A model generated the notes under the pieces. It ran no database searches. It was not told the DNA's origin and was given only the letters and a program-made list of their open reading frames with translations. From Apostichopus japonicus (taxonomy: Eukaryota > Echinodermata > Holothuroidea > Aspidochirotida > Stichopodidae): a stretch of DNA of 64,000 bases. The first letter of the stretch is position 1; each line of letters begins with the position of its first letter. Both the position numbers and the translations under genes were made by a program. This document shows, piece after piece, positions 48,131-58,400 of this stretch. Location of the stretch: NCBI RefSeq assembly GCF_037975245.1, contig NC_092567.1, forward strand, positions 14,152,876 through 14,216,875, given 5' to 3'.

Positions 48131-51100
48131 GTGCACGTTGCTAAACAGACTGTGTAATGCCTTCTGACTGGCTAGCAGATAACACCAGTCTTTTTCCTGT
48201 TCTGTAAAGTACATGCAGTTTTGTGCATGAAGCTAACAGACCATTCGGTTTAATAAATTCTGACTGGCAAGCAGATAACACCAGTCTTTTTCCTGTTCTG
48301 TAAAGTACATGCAGTTTTGTGCATGGTGGTAACAGACCATTCGGTTTAATAAATTCTGACTGGCAAGCAGATAACACCAGTCTTTTCCTGTTCTGTAAAG
48401 TACATGTAGTTTTGTGCATGGTGGTAACAGACCATTTGGTTTAATGAGTTCTGACTGGCAAGCAGATAACACCAGTCTTTTCCTGTTCTGTAAAGTACAT
48501 GCAGTTTTGTGCATGGTGGTAACAGACCTTTCGGTTTAATGAGTTCTGACTGGCAAGCAGATAACACCAGTCTTTTTCCTGTTCTGTAAAGTACATGCAG
48601 TTTTGTGCATGGTGGTAACAGACCATTTGGTTTAATGAGTTCTGACTGGCAAGCAGATAACACCAGTCTTTTTCCTGTTCTGTAAAGTACATGTAGTTTT
48701 GTGCATGGTGCTAACAGACCATTTGGTTTAATGAGTTCTGACTGGCAAGCAGATAACACCAGTCTTTTTCCTGTTCTGTAAAGTACATGTAGTTTTGTGC
48801 ATGGTGCTAACAGACCATTTGGTTTAATGAGTTCTGACTGGCAAGCAGATAACACCAGTCTTTTTCCTGTTCTGTAAAGTACATGTAGTTTTGTGCATGG
48901 TGCTAACAGACCATTTGGTTTAATGAGTTCTGACTGACAAGCAGATAACACCAGTCTTTTTCCTGTTCTGTAAAGTACATGTAGTTTTGTGCATGGTGCT
49001 AACAGACCATTTGGTTTAATGAGTTCTGACTGGCAAGCAGATAACACCAGTCTTTTTCCTGTTCTGTAAAGTACATGCAGTTTTGTGCATGGTGCTAACA
49101 GACCATTTGGTTTAATGAGTTCTGACTGGCTAGCAGATAACACCAGTCTTTTTCCTGTTCTGTAAAGTACATGCAGTTTTGTGCATGGTGCTAACAGACC
49201 ATTTGGTTTAATGAGTTCTGACTGGGAAGCATATAACACCAGTCTTTTTCCTGTTCTGTAAAGTACATGTAGTTTTGTGCATGGTGCTAACAGACCATTC
49301 GGTTTAATGAGTTCTGACTGGCTAGCAGATAACACCAGTCTTTTTCCTGTTCTGTAAAGTACATGCAGTTATGTGCATGGTGCTAACAGACCATTTGGTT
49401 TAATGAGTTCTGACTGGCTAGCAGATAACACCAGTCTTTTTCCTGTTCTGTAAAGTACATGCAGTTTTGTGCATGGTGCTAACAGACCTTTTGGTTTAAT
49501 GACTTCTGACTGGCTAGCAGATAACACCAGTCTTTTTCCTGTTCTGTAAAGTACATGCAGTTTTGTGCATGGTGCTAACAGACCTTTCGGTTTAATGACT
49601 TCTGACTGGCTAGCAGATAACACCAGTCTTTTTCCTGTTCTGTAAAGTACATGCAGTTTTGTGCATGGTGGTAACAGACCATTTGGTTTAATGACTTCTG
49701 ACTGGCTAGCAGATAACACCAGTCTTTTTCCTGTTCTGTAAAGTACATGCAGTTTTGTGCATGGTGGTAACAGACCATTTGGTTTAATGACTTCTGACTG
49801 GCTAGCAGATAACACCAGTCTTTTTCCTGTTCTGTAAAGTACATGCAGTTTTGTGCATGGTGCTAACAGACCTTTCGGTTTAATGACTTCTGACTGGCAA
49901 GCAGATAACACCAGTCTTTTTCCTGTTCTGTAAAGTACATGCAGTTTTGTGCATGGTGCTAACAGACCTTTCGGTTTAATGACTTCTGACTGGCTAGCAG
50001 ATAACACCAGTCTTTTTCCTGTTCTGTAAAGTACATGCAGTTTTGTGCATGGTGTTAACAGACCATTCGGTGTAATACATTCTGACTGGCTAGCAGATAA
50101 CACCAGTCTTTTTCCTGTTCTGTAAAGTACATGCAGTTTTGTGCATGGTGTTAACAGACCATTCGGTGTAATGACTTCTGACTGGCTAGCAGATAACACC
50201 AGTCTTTTTCCTGTTCTGTAAAGTACATGCAGTTTGGTGCATGGTGCTAACAGACCATTTGGTTTAATGACTTCTGACTGGCTAGCAGATAACACCAGTC
50301 TTTTTCCTGTTCTGTAAAGTACATGCAGTTTTGTGCATGGTGCTAACAGACCATTTGGTTTAATGACTTCTGACTGGCTAGCAGATAACACCAGTCTTTT
50401 TCCTGTTCTGTAAAGTACATGAAGTTTTGTGCATGGTGCTAACAGACCTTTCGGTTTAATGACTTCTGACTGGCTAGCAGATAACACCAGTCTTTTTCCT
50501 GTTCTGTAAAGTACATGTAGTTATATGCATGGTGCTAACAGACCATTTGGTTTAATGAGTTCTGACTGGCTAGCAGATAACACCAGTCTTTTTCCTGTTC
50601 TGTAAAGTACATGTAGTTATATGCATGGTGTTAACAGACCATTCGGTGTAATACATTCTGACGGGCAAGCAGATAACACCAGTCTTTTTCCTGTTCTGTA
50701 AAGTACATGTAGTTTTGTGCATGGTGCTAACAGACCTTTCAGTTTAATGAGTTCTGACTGGCTAGCAGATAACACCAGTCTTTTTCCTGTTCTGTAAAGT
50801 ACATGCCGTTTTGTGCATGGTGTTAACAGACCATTCGGTGTAATACATTCTGACTGGCTAGCAGATAACACCAGTCTTTTCCTGTTCTGTAAAGTACATG
50901 TAGTTTTGTGCATGGTGTTAACAGACCATTTGGTTGAATGAGTTCTGACAGGCTAACGATAACACCAGTCTTTTTCCTGTTCTGTAAAGTACATGCAGTT
51001 TTGTGCATGGTGCTAACAGACCATTTGGTTTAATGAGTTCTGACTGGCTAGCAGATAACACCAGTCTTTTTCCTGTTCTGTAAAGTACATGCAGTTTTGT

Positions 51101-51775
51101 GCATGGTGTTAACATACCATTTGGTTTCATGAGTTCTGACTGGCCAGCAGATAACACCAGTCTTTTTCCTGTTCTGTAAAGTACATGTAGTTTTGTGCAT
51201 GGTGGTAACAGACCATTTGGTGTAATAAATTCTGACTGGCTAGCAGATAACACCAGTATTTTCCTGTTTTGTAAAGTACATGCAGTTTTGTGCATGGTGC
51301 TAACACCATTTGGTGTTATAAATTCTGACTGGCTAGCAGCTAACACCAGTCTTTTCCTGTTCTGTAAAGTACATGCAGTTGTGTGCATTATGCTAACACC
51401 ATTTGGTGTTATAAATTCTGACTGGCTAGCAGATAACACCAGTCTTTTCCTGTTCTGTAAAGTACATGCAGTTGTGTGCATGGTGGTAACACCATTTGGT
51501 GTAATAAATTCTGATTGGCTAGCAGATAACACCAGTCTTTTCCTGTTCTGTAAAGTACATGCAGTTTGTGCATGTTGCTAACAGAACATTTGGTTTAATA
51601 AATTCTGACTGGCTAGTAGATACAGTACCCCCATTCTTTTTCCTGTTCTGTAAAGTACATGTAGTTTTGTGCATGGTGTTAACAGACCATTTGGTTTAAT
51701 GAGTTCTGACAGGCTAGCGATAACACCAGTCTTTTTCCTGTTCTGTAAAGTACATGCAGTTTTGTGCATGGTGGT
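48131..51775. repeat. 96-bp minisatellite, array 1 (about 38 copies)
   Basis: The unit holds TTCTGACTGGCTAGCAGATA, ACACCAGTCTTTTTCCTGTT, CTGTAAAGTACATGCAGTTT and TGTGCATGGTGCTAACAGAC. It contains two inverted repeats: GACTGG with CCAGTC, and CATGCA with TGCATG. Because 96 is 3 x 32, several frames stay open for hundreds of codons on the minus strand (up to 372) and some on the plus. These show no start context, signal or codon logic and I do not call them genes. Variants come in blocks: GGCAAGCAG copies at about 48,240-49,030, GGCTAGCAG copies after that, and TAATGACTTC copies at about 49,490-50,460. Confidence 0.97.
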
Positions 51776-52355
51776 GTCACCCCAGGTTCATCGCTCCCAC
51801 CCAGGGGACGTTAGCCTTGAGGAGAAGGGGGTTCTTCGGCTGTAATGGGGTCAACTACCTGCACTGAGATACTCGGTTGTTCAGCACATATATCGAAAAT
51901 GCGCCTCATGACGTATACAGACCCTACCTTACTACTACATTAACTACTGGCAAGGCACAAACGAATAGAATAACACAAAAAGCATATATATATAGTTATG
52001 CGATGTATATATTCATAACTAAGATGTAAAGAAAGAAAGAGAAAAGAGGATGGCAATGGAGATAAACAAACTGACACTAGTTGTCATAAACATAATTAAC
52101 TATAAAAACACAGTCAATCCCATCTCGGGATGAATCACTAGTTGGAGGTGGTGCTCACTCCCTCTCTAGACCTGCTTGGCCGTCTGTCAGATCCGGGGAA
52201 CATCATGGCCTGGTGGGGAGGGGGCATCTTACGACCAGGGCATTAGTCACGCCCACCCAAACTGAAAGGACATGCATAGAAATTATTAAGTAATTTCTAA
52301 TGATGATGTCTCTGACATCCTATCGATGGCTAAGGGCGGTCAAGTGAGTGGCACA
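51776..52355. repeat. cassette C, copy 1
   Basis: About 580 bp starting CCCCAGGTTCATCGCTCCCA and ending near TAAGGGCGGTCAAGTGAGTG. Repeated at 53,411 and 54,990. It contains a short TATATATA run and GAAAGAAAGAGAAAAGAGGA. Always attached to the right end of a 96-bp array. Confidence 0.93.
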
Positions 52356-52830
52356 GATCGCTGTAAACTAGCCTTATAGAGCCAGGGGACAGTACACTAA
52401 AACAAAACAACTTCCTGCCCAGCCCAAATAAGGAGATAAATGAACCAGCTGATCGGCCCACTCACTACCGGAAAACACCAACATTCCTCAATAACCACTA
52501 AGACAACAGGTTTAAACAACTTAGTGACATAGTCCCAGAGAGCGAGTTCATACACAAGGAGGTGAACACTGGGTCACCTGTTTGCAGAAGATCTCGCTCA
52601 CTCTGGGGACAGCTTAGCTCGGCTAAAGGGTTATGTGGTGGTTTTACTCGCTGTTACACATGGAGGACAAAGCAATGTCATTCCAAAAATACAGGCTCAG
52701 TCATGTCAACTTCCTGTGACAGGCCATTTAACTTCATTAGCACCAAGAGTTTGTAGGGGGTAACTATCACAGGGAGGGGAAATCTAAATTTTAGTACTTC
52801 CTAATTTACCCAAAAAATTATGGGTGCTAC
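52356..52830. other. unique spacer inside the repeat complex
   Basis: About 475 bp after cassette C copy 1, not found in the other two cassettes, where segment D takes its place. No gene recognised. Confidence 0.6.
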
Positions 52831-53410
52831 AGTGTTAAGAGACCATTTGGTGTAATAAGTTCTGGCTGGCTAGCAGATAACACCAGTCTTTTTCCTGTTC
52901 TGTAAAGTACATGCAGTTTTGTGCATGGTGTTAACAGACCATTTAGTTTAATAAATTCTGACTGGCTAGCAGTAACACCAGTCTTTTTCCTGTTCTGTAA
53001 AGTACATGCAGTTTTGTGCATGTTGCTAACCGACCATTTGGTGTAATAAGTTCTGGCTGGCTAGCAAATAACACCAGTCTTTTTCCTGTTCTGTAAAGTA
53101 CATGCAGTTTTGTGCATGGTGTTAACAGACCATTTAGTTTAATAAATTCTGACTGGCTAGCAGATAACACCAGTCTTTTTCCTGTTCTGTAAAGTACATG
53201 CAGTTTTGTGCATGGTGCTAACAGACCATTTGGTTTAATGAGTTCTGACTGGCTAGCAGATAACACCAGTCTTTTTCCTGTTCTGTAAAGTACATGCAGT
53301 TTTGTGCATGGTGCTAACAGACCATTTGGTTTAATAAATTCTGACTGGCTAGCAGATAACACCAGTCTTTTTCCTGTTCTGTAAATTACATTCAGTTTTG
53401 TGCATGGTGG
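52831..53410. repeat. 96-bp minisatellite, array 2 (about 6 copies)
   Basis: Same unit as array 1, with variants such as TTAGTTTAATAAATTC. An open minus frame runs from cassette C copy 2 through this array (254 codons), which shows how easily the cassette joins the repeat frame. Confidence 0.95.
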
Positions 53411-54335
53411 TGTAATCCCAGGTTCATCGTCCCACCCAGGGGACATTAGTCTTAAGGGGAGGGGGAGGTCTTCGGCTGTAATGGGGTCAACTACCTTCAC
53501 TGAGATACTCGGTCGTTCAGCACAGATATCGACAATGCACCTGGTGACGTATACAGACCCTACCTTACTTCTACAGTAACTCCTGGCAACACGCAAACGA
53601 ATAGAATTACACCAAAAACATATATATATAGTTATGCGATGCATGTAACTAAGAAGTAAAGAAAGAAAGAGAAAAGAGGATAGCAATGGAGATAAACAAA
53701 CTCTCACAAGTCGTCATAAACATAATTAACTATAAAAACACAGTCAATCCCATCTCGGGATGGATCACTAGTTGGGGTTGGGGCTCACTCCCTCTCTAGA
53801 CCCGCTCGACCGTCAGTCAGATCCGGGAATCATCGTGGCCTGATGGGAAGGGGGCATCTTACGACCAGGGCGTTAGTCACGCCCACCCAAACTGAAAGGA
53901 CCTTTATAGAAATTATTAAGTAATTTCTAATGATGATGTCTCTGACATCCTATCGATGGCTAAGGGCTGTCAAGTGAGTGGCCTTAACTTACATACAAAG
54001 TATAAGCAATACAATGGGCTCAGTACCAACTACAATACGAGACAAATGTTCGATGAGTACATTCTAATCATGAAGGCTAAATATAAATGAAATATTTTTC
54101 CAGTAAATAGCATTATAAGTAATAAAGCTCACATCTAGCCGACGTGGCAGTCAATGGCGAACACCATGAAGTAAGTCTCCATCAAGTGCTAATAGCCCTA
54201 ACCCGATTACTAGCATGTTCCTTATAGACAACTTATTGCATAAATACTAAAATAATATAACACCATATAAACCCTATATGATAAGTCTCTCATAAACATA
54301 GTATACTGTAGGTAACACCAAACAGTAGCAGAACT
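53411..54335. repeat. cassette C copy 2 plus segment D copy 1
   Basis: C occupies about 53,411-53,981. Segment D (53,982-54,335) begins CCTTAACTTACATACAAAGT and ends AACAGTAGCAGAACTGACTG, running straight into the next 96-bp array. D recurs 1,607 bp downstream with almost no change. Confidence 0.93.
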
Positions 54336-54989
54336 GACTGGCTAGCAGATAACACCAGTCTTTTTCCTGTTCTGTAAAGTACATGCAGTTTTGTGCATGG
54401 TGCTAACAGACCATTTGGTATAATTAATTCTGACTGGCTAGCAGATAACACCAGTCTTTTTCCTGTTCTGTAAAGTACATGTAGTTTTGTGCATGGTGCT
54501 AACAGACCATTTGGTATAATTAATTCTGACTGGCTAGCAGATAACACCAGTCTTTTTCCTCTTCTGTAAAGTACTTGCAGTTTTATGCATGGTGCTAACA
54601 GACCATTCGGTTTAATAAATTCTGACTGGCTAGCAGATAACACCAGTCTTTTTCCTCTAGATTCTGTAAAGTACATGTAGTTTTGTGCATGGTGCTAACA
54701 GACCAATGTTTGGTGTAAAACATTCTGACTGGCTAGCAGATAACACCAGTCTTTTTCCTGTTCTGTAAAGTACATGTAGTTTTGTGCATGGTGCTAACAG
54801 ACCATTCGATTTAATGAGTTCTGACTGGCTAGCAGATAACACCAGTCTTTTTCCTGTTCTGTAAAGTACATGTAGTTTTGTGCATGGTGCTAACAGACCA
54901 ATGTTTGGTGTAAAACATTCTGACTGGCTAGCAGATAACACCAGTCTTTTTCCTGTTCTGTATTTAAAGTACATTCAGTTTGGTGCATG
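54336..54989. repeat. 96-bp minisatellite, array 3 (about 7 copies)
   Basis: Same unit, with local variants. One adds CTAGA within CCTCTAGATTCTG and two carry CCAATGTTTGGTGTAAAAC in place of the usual spacer. The last copy is extended by TATTTAAAG before cassette C copy 3. Confidence 0.95.
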
Positions 54990-55198
54990 GTGGTGTTACC
55001 CCAGGTTAATCGCTCCCACCCAGGGGACATTAGTCTTAAGGGGAGCAGGGGTTCTTCGGCTGTAATGGGGTCAACTACCTACACTGAGATACTCGGTCGT
55101 TCGGCACATGTATCCAAAATGCGCCGTGACGTATACAGACCCTACCTTACTTCTACAGTAGCTCCTGGCAACACGCAAACGAATAGGATTACACCAAA

Positions 55199-55234
<36 letters not shown>

Positions 55235-55942
55235 TGCGAGGTATATATTCATAACTAAGATGTAAAGAAAGAAAGAGAAAAGAGGATGGCAATGGAGATA
55301 AACAAACTGACACTAGTTGTCATAAACATAATTAACTATAAAAACACAGTCAATCCCATCTCGGGATGAATCACTAGTTGGAGGTGGTGCTCACTCCCTC
55401 TCTAGACCCGCTCTGGCCGTCTGTCAGATCCGGGGAACATCATGGCCTGGTGGGGAGGGGGCATCTTACGACCAGGGCATTAGTCACGCCCACCCAAACT
55501 GAAAGGACATGCATAGAAATTATTAAGTAATTTCTAATGATGATGTCTCTGACATCCTATCGATGGCTAAGGGCTGTCAAGTGAGTGGCCTTAACTTACA
55601 TACAAAGTATAAGCAATACAATGGGCTCAGTACCAACTACAATACGAGACAAATGTTCGATGAGTACATTCTAATCATGAAGGCTAAATATAAATGAAAT
55701 ATGTTTCCAGTAAATAGCATTATAAGTAATAAAGCTCACATCTAGCCGACGTGGCAGTCAATGGCGAACACCATGAAGTAAGTCTCCATCAAGTGCTAAT
55801 AGCCCTAACCCGATTACTAGCATGTTCCTTATAGACAACTTAGTGCATAAATACTAAAATAATATAACACCATATAAACCCTATATGATAAGTCTCTCAT
55901 AAACATAGTATACTGTAGGTAACACCAAACAGTAGCAGAACT
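54990..55942. repeat. cassette C copy 3 plus segment D copy 2
   Basis: C spans about 54,990-55,588 and D 55,589-55,942. The CACTAGTTGGAGGTGGTGCT stretch matches copy 1 better than copy 2, which has CACTAGTTGGGGTTGGGGCT, so the copies have exchanged sequence or share different ancestors. It includes a (TA)n run at about 55,202-55,230. Confidence 0.93.
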
Positions 55943-56055
55943 GACTGGCTAGCAGATAACACCAGTCTTTTTCCTGTTCTGTAAAGTACATGCAGTTTTG
56001 TGCATGGTGCTAACAGACCATTTGGTGTTATAAATTTTGACTGGCTAGCAGATTA
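55943..56055. repeat. 96-bp minisatellite, terminal stub
   Basis: A little over one unit after segment D copy 2, ending abruptly at GCTAGCAGATTAGTTG where unrelated sequence begins. This marks the right edge of the complex. Confidence 0.9.
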
Positions 56056-56083
56056 GTTGTATCCAAGTTGGGACGTTAGACTG

Positions 56084-56501
56084 CTAGAGCAGGGAAGGCC
56101 ACATCCTGATGATGGGACGGTGCTCGGAATGGGAACCTATGTCTACTTGAGCAGGGACTTGGGGAAAATTGATGGGTAGGGGTTTGAGAGAGTCAAGAAG
56201 GGATATTACTCTGTGACTTTTCAGGTGTTTGAAAGGATGCATGCATGCTTTCAACTGTTGTCTGAAGGGACTGAATTTCAGATACAAGACTCTACAATTG
56301 ATTTGATTCGTCTTTGTCACTGATATTAAACGTCACTTCCGAAGTCTGTGAAGTCAGGGTGGAATGAATGTCAAGAACGCATTGTGCTTCTGTAATCATG
56401 TCCTTAACTGGGGTGTCGGCGGGGTATGGACATAAGTATTGCCGTACGGCAGTCACTGGGGATGCTTGTGAGAAATTTGTCCCTAACTTGAGTTGGTCCA
56501 T
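56084..56501 (-). other. two overlapping small ORFs, unknown
   Basis: Minus strand. The first frame (56501-56292, 69 codons) starts MDQLKLGTNFSQASPV and has a PYPADTPVKDMITEAQ stretch; the second (56320-56084) continues in a shifted frame with HPFKHLKSHRVISLL. The sequence has ordinary protein-like composition and might be a decayed retroelement or exon, but I recognise no family. Confidence 0.25.
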
Positions 56502-56844
56502 AATTCAGCTTAGTCGCTGCCTGAACAATGTTTGACAAGGGCTGGTCGGCACTGTTACCTATCTTAGAAGTTAAATTGCTACTAACGAATTAAGTAATGT
56601 TTGCAATACAGGGACTGATTACGACTACCTACTGTACTTACAGTAAAAGTCTGTCGTAACTCTTAAACGTATGGAACTGCCTACCCCCTATCCATAATCT
56701 GGCTGATACCAGAGAGAGTTCTTTTAAAATTGTTTATAATGTAAGCTACAGTATATATGGCATCAGCACTCTTGTCTAGTGTTACAGTACGTTGGGTACT
56801 CCGGCTCAATTAGTTCATGCTCCGTTATTAAATAAGTATAATGA
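56502..56844. other. non-coding spacer
   Basis: About 340 bp, nothing recognised. Confidence 0.5.
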
Positions 56845-57019
56845 CAAGGGACGAAATAACTGGGTTCGCATAGCAATTTGCTACCCAAGAATTGCCAGTT
56901 GCTAATCAATATTACTTTTGATTAGCAAAAGATGCAGTACCTGCTAATGCTAATTGCTATTTCCAAGAATTGTCGAGCAATTATTGCTAATCAATTCTCT
57001 AAAACTATTTCGTCCCTTG
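56845..57019. mobile_element. 175-bp MITE with 14-bp inverted ends
   Basis: Ends CAAGGGACGAAATA and TATTTCGTCCCTTG are perfect inverted repeats. Flanks share AATGA (56840-56844 and 57020-57024), a 5-bp duplication rather than the 8 bp of hAT elements. The interior is rich in GCTAAT/ATTAGC words that can pair with each other. Confidence 0.82.
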
Positions 57020-57384
57020 AATGAACAACAGATAAAGAGAAACTCCAGACATAGATATAATTGTAGAATATAAGCTTTATTACTGGATTGTATCTGAACT
57101 ACACTCTCTGAAGTCTGGAATCCTAGTCTTTTTTTCCATACTATAACCTATAACTTGTTTTTAGCGATGACGCATATGTGAGCTATTTGTGATCCGTTGA
57201 TTTTCAATGTATTTCCAATATGTTATATCCTGTTGGAGAAATGTTTATAATGTTGGGTTTTGAATTGCTAGAAAACGAAACATTTGTCTTTGCGGTGTTG
57301 ACAAATTGTTTGAGTGGCGGGAAGGAAGCATTCAATGCTATTTAGTTAACAACATTTTTTTGAAATTATGGTGGACCATCATGT

Positions 57385-57861
57385 TTAAATTGTGACGTCA
57401 ATACAAACGGAAGGTAGTTTTATTATGTCTTGTAGGAAAGATGTCCCTGGATTTGTATTATGAAGGTAAAGCAAATCGGTTGGCTTTTGAGTTCTTTTTT
57501 GTTTGTTGCTCTTTCGTTCAATATAACATAATGATAAAAACAAAAGAAGAGTTAATATGTTGATGGGCTTTATGGTTGATTCAGTATCTGATTCCAAAGC
57601 TAATTCTATTTTTATTATTCTGCCTTTGTCTGTCGTTGTTGTGACCTGAATCGGCGTCTTCTTTGTGAAGTCTTCTACGCTGATTTTCATTTCGGCGATG
57701 AGGTCTGATGTCACAATCAACTCCTCTCCAGTTTCTGTAATGAGGGTGATGTGGTCTCTGTTTAGGAAGAAATTGTTGAAAATCTTGTAGTGGTTGCTAA
57801 CTTTTGTTGAAACTGTTATATTCATGAAACAAATAGTGCCATCTGTTGTTCTATTTTTCAC
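57385..57861 (-). CDS. unknown ORF with a membrane-like segment, possibly a terminal exon
   Basis: 158 codons from the first Met. Residues about 1-95 are polar with several Thr/Ile-rich strands (HITLITETGEELIVTSDLIA, TPIQVTTTTDKGRIIKIELA). Then INILTLLLFLSLCYI (about 103-117) could span a membrane, followed by a basic ERKSNKQKRTQK stop-transfer-like stretch and a short tail. This is the layout of a type I membrane protein end: ectodomain, helix, short cytoplasmic tail. No signal peptide is seen, so if real it would be the last exon of a minus-strand gene whose other exons lie to the right. An AATAAA signal for that strand lies at plus 57072-57077, about 310 bp past the stop. Family not recognised. 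Confidence 0.4.
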   Translation of the reverse strand: MKNRTTDGTICFMNITVSTKVSNHYKIFNNFFLNRDHITLITETGEELIVTSDLIAEMKISVEDFTKKTPIQVTTTTDKGRIIKIELALESDTESTIKPINILTLLLFLSLCYIERKSNKQKRTQKPTDLLYLHNTNPGTSFLQDIIKLPSVCIDVTI

Positions 57862-58290
57862 TCCTCAATTTTTCTTTAAGGCGTCAACTTGATATAGTGT
57901 TCCTGTGTTCTAGAGTCGTTAATATCATTTAAATAGAATTTTCAAATGAAAATAAAATAAAACTGTTTGCTAACTGCTTCAAATAAAAATAAAATGAAAC
58001 TGTTAAGTAACTGCTTATCCACTAGAGACCCTGTGTAGGAGGAGATTGTGTAAAAGTAAGTTGGTCAACGTTTCGATCCTAGCAGGATCTTCTCCAGAGA
58101 GTACAATTTTTTTTATAGAATTTATAGAATTTTAGAAGCTTGATATACCCCTTCCCCCCCCCCCCAACTTATCTGGTATATATAATAGTATGTTGGTTAT
58201 TCAGTGCAATACAAATCATATCTTTGTCAATTAGTTTCTTCTTATATCTGAAGAATCTGACACAACATAAATATCCCAAATAATAAATTT
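57862..58290. other. non-coding spacer with an interspersed-repeat word
   Basis: Contains GTTGGTCAACGTTTCGATCC followed by TAGCAGGATCTTCTCCAGAG near 58,060-58,098. This looks like part of a dispersed repeat common in invertebrate genomes, but I cannot name it from the sequence. A poly-C run lies at about 58,153-58,166. Confidence 0.4.
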
Positions 58291-58400
58291 GTTCTCATGT
58301 GGATTTTGGAGCTAATTACAGTTACTACATGTTACAAAATGTATTTTAGTCATTACAACTTCCTGTATAATTACTGTAGCTCCAAAATCCACATGAGAAC
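58291..58400. repeat. 110-bp hairpin-forming inverted repeat
   Basis: The left arm GTTCTCATGTGGATTTTGGA with GCTA (58291-58314) is the exact reverse complement of the right arm 58377-58400 (TAGCTCCAAAATCC then ACATGAGAAC). The arms are 24 bp with a 62-bp centre. No flanking duplication is evident. Confidence 0.9.

Noticed and set aside
48346-50487. 329- and 372-codon minus-strand ORFs as a repeat-protein gene
   Set aside because: They are explained by the 96-bp period being a multiple of three; parallel frames are open too, with no start context or non-repetitive domain.
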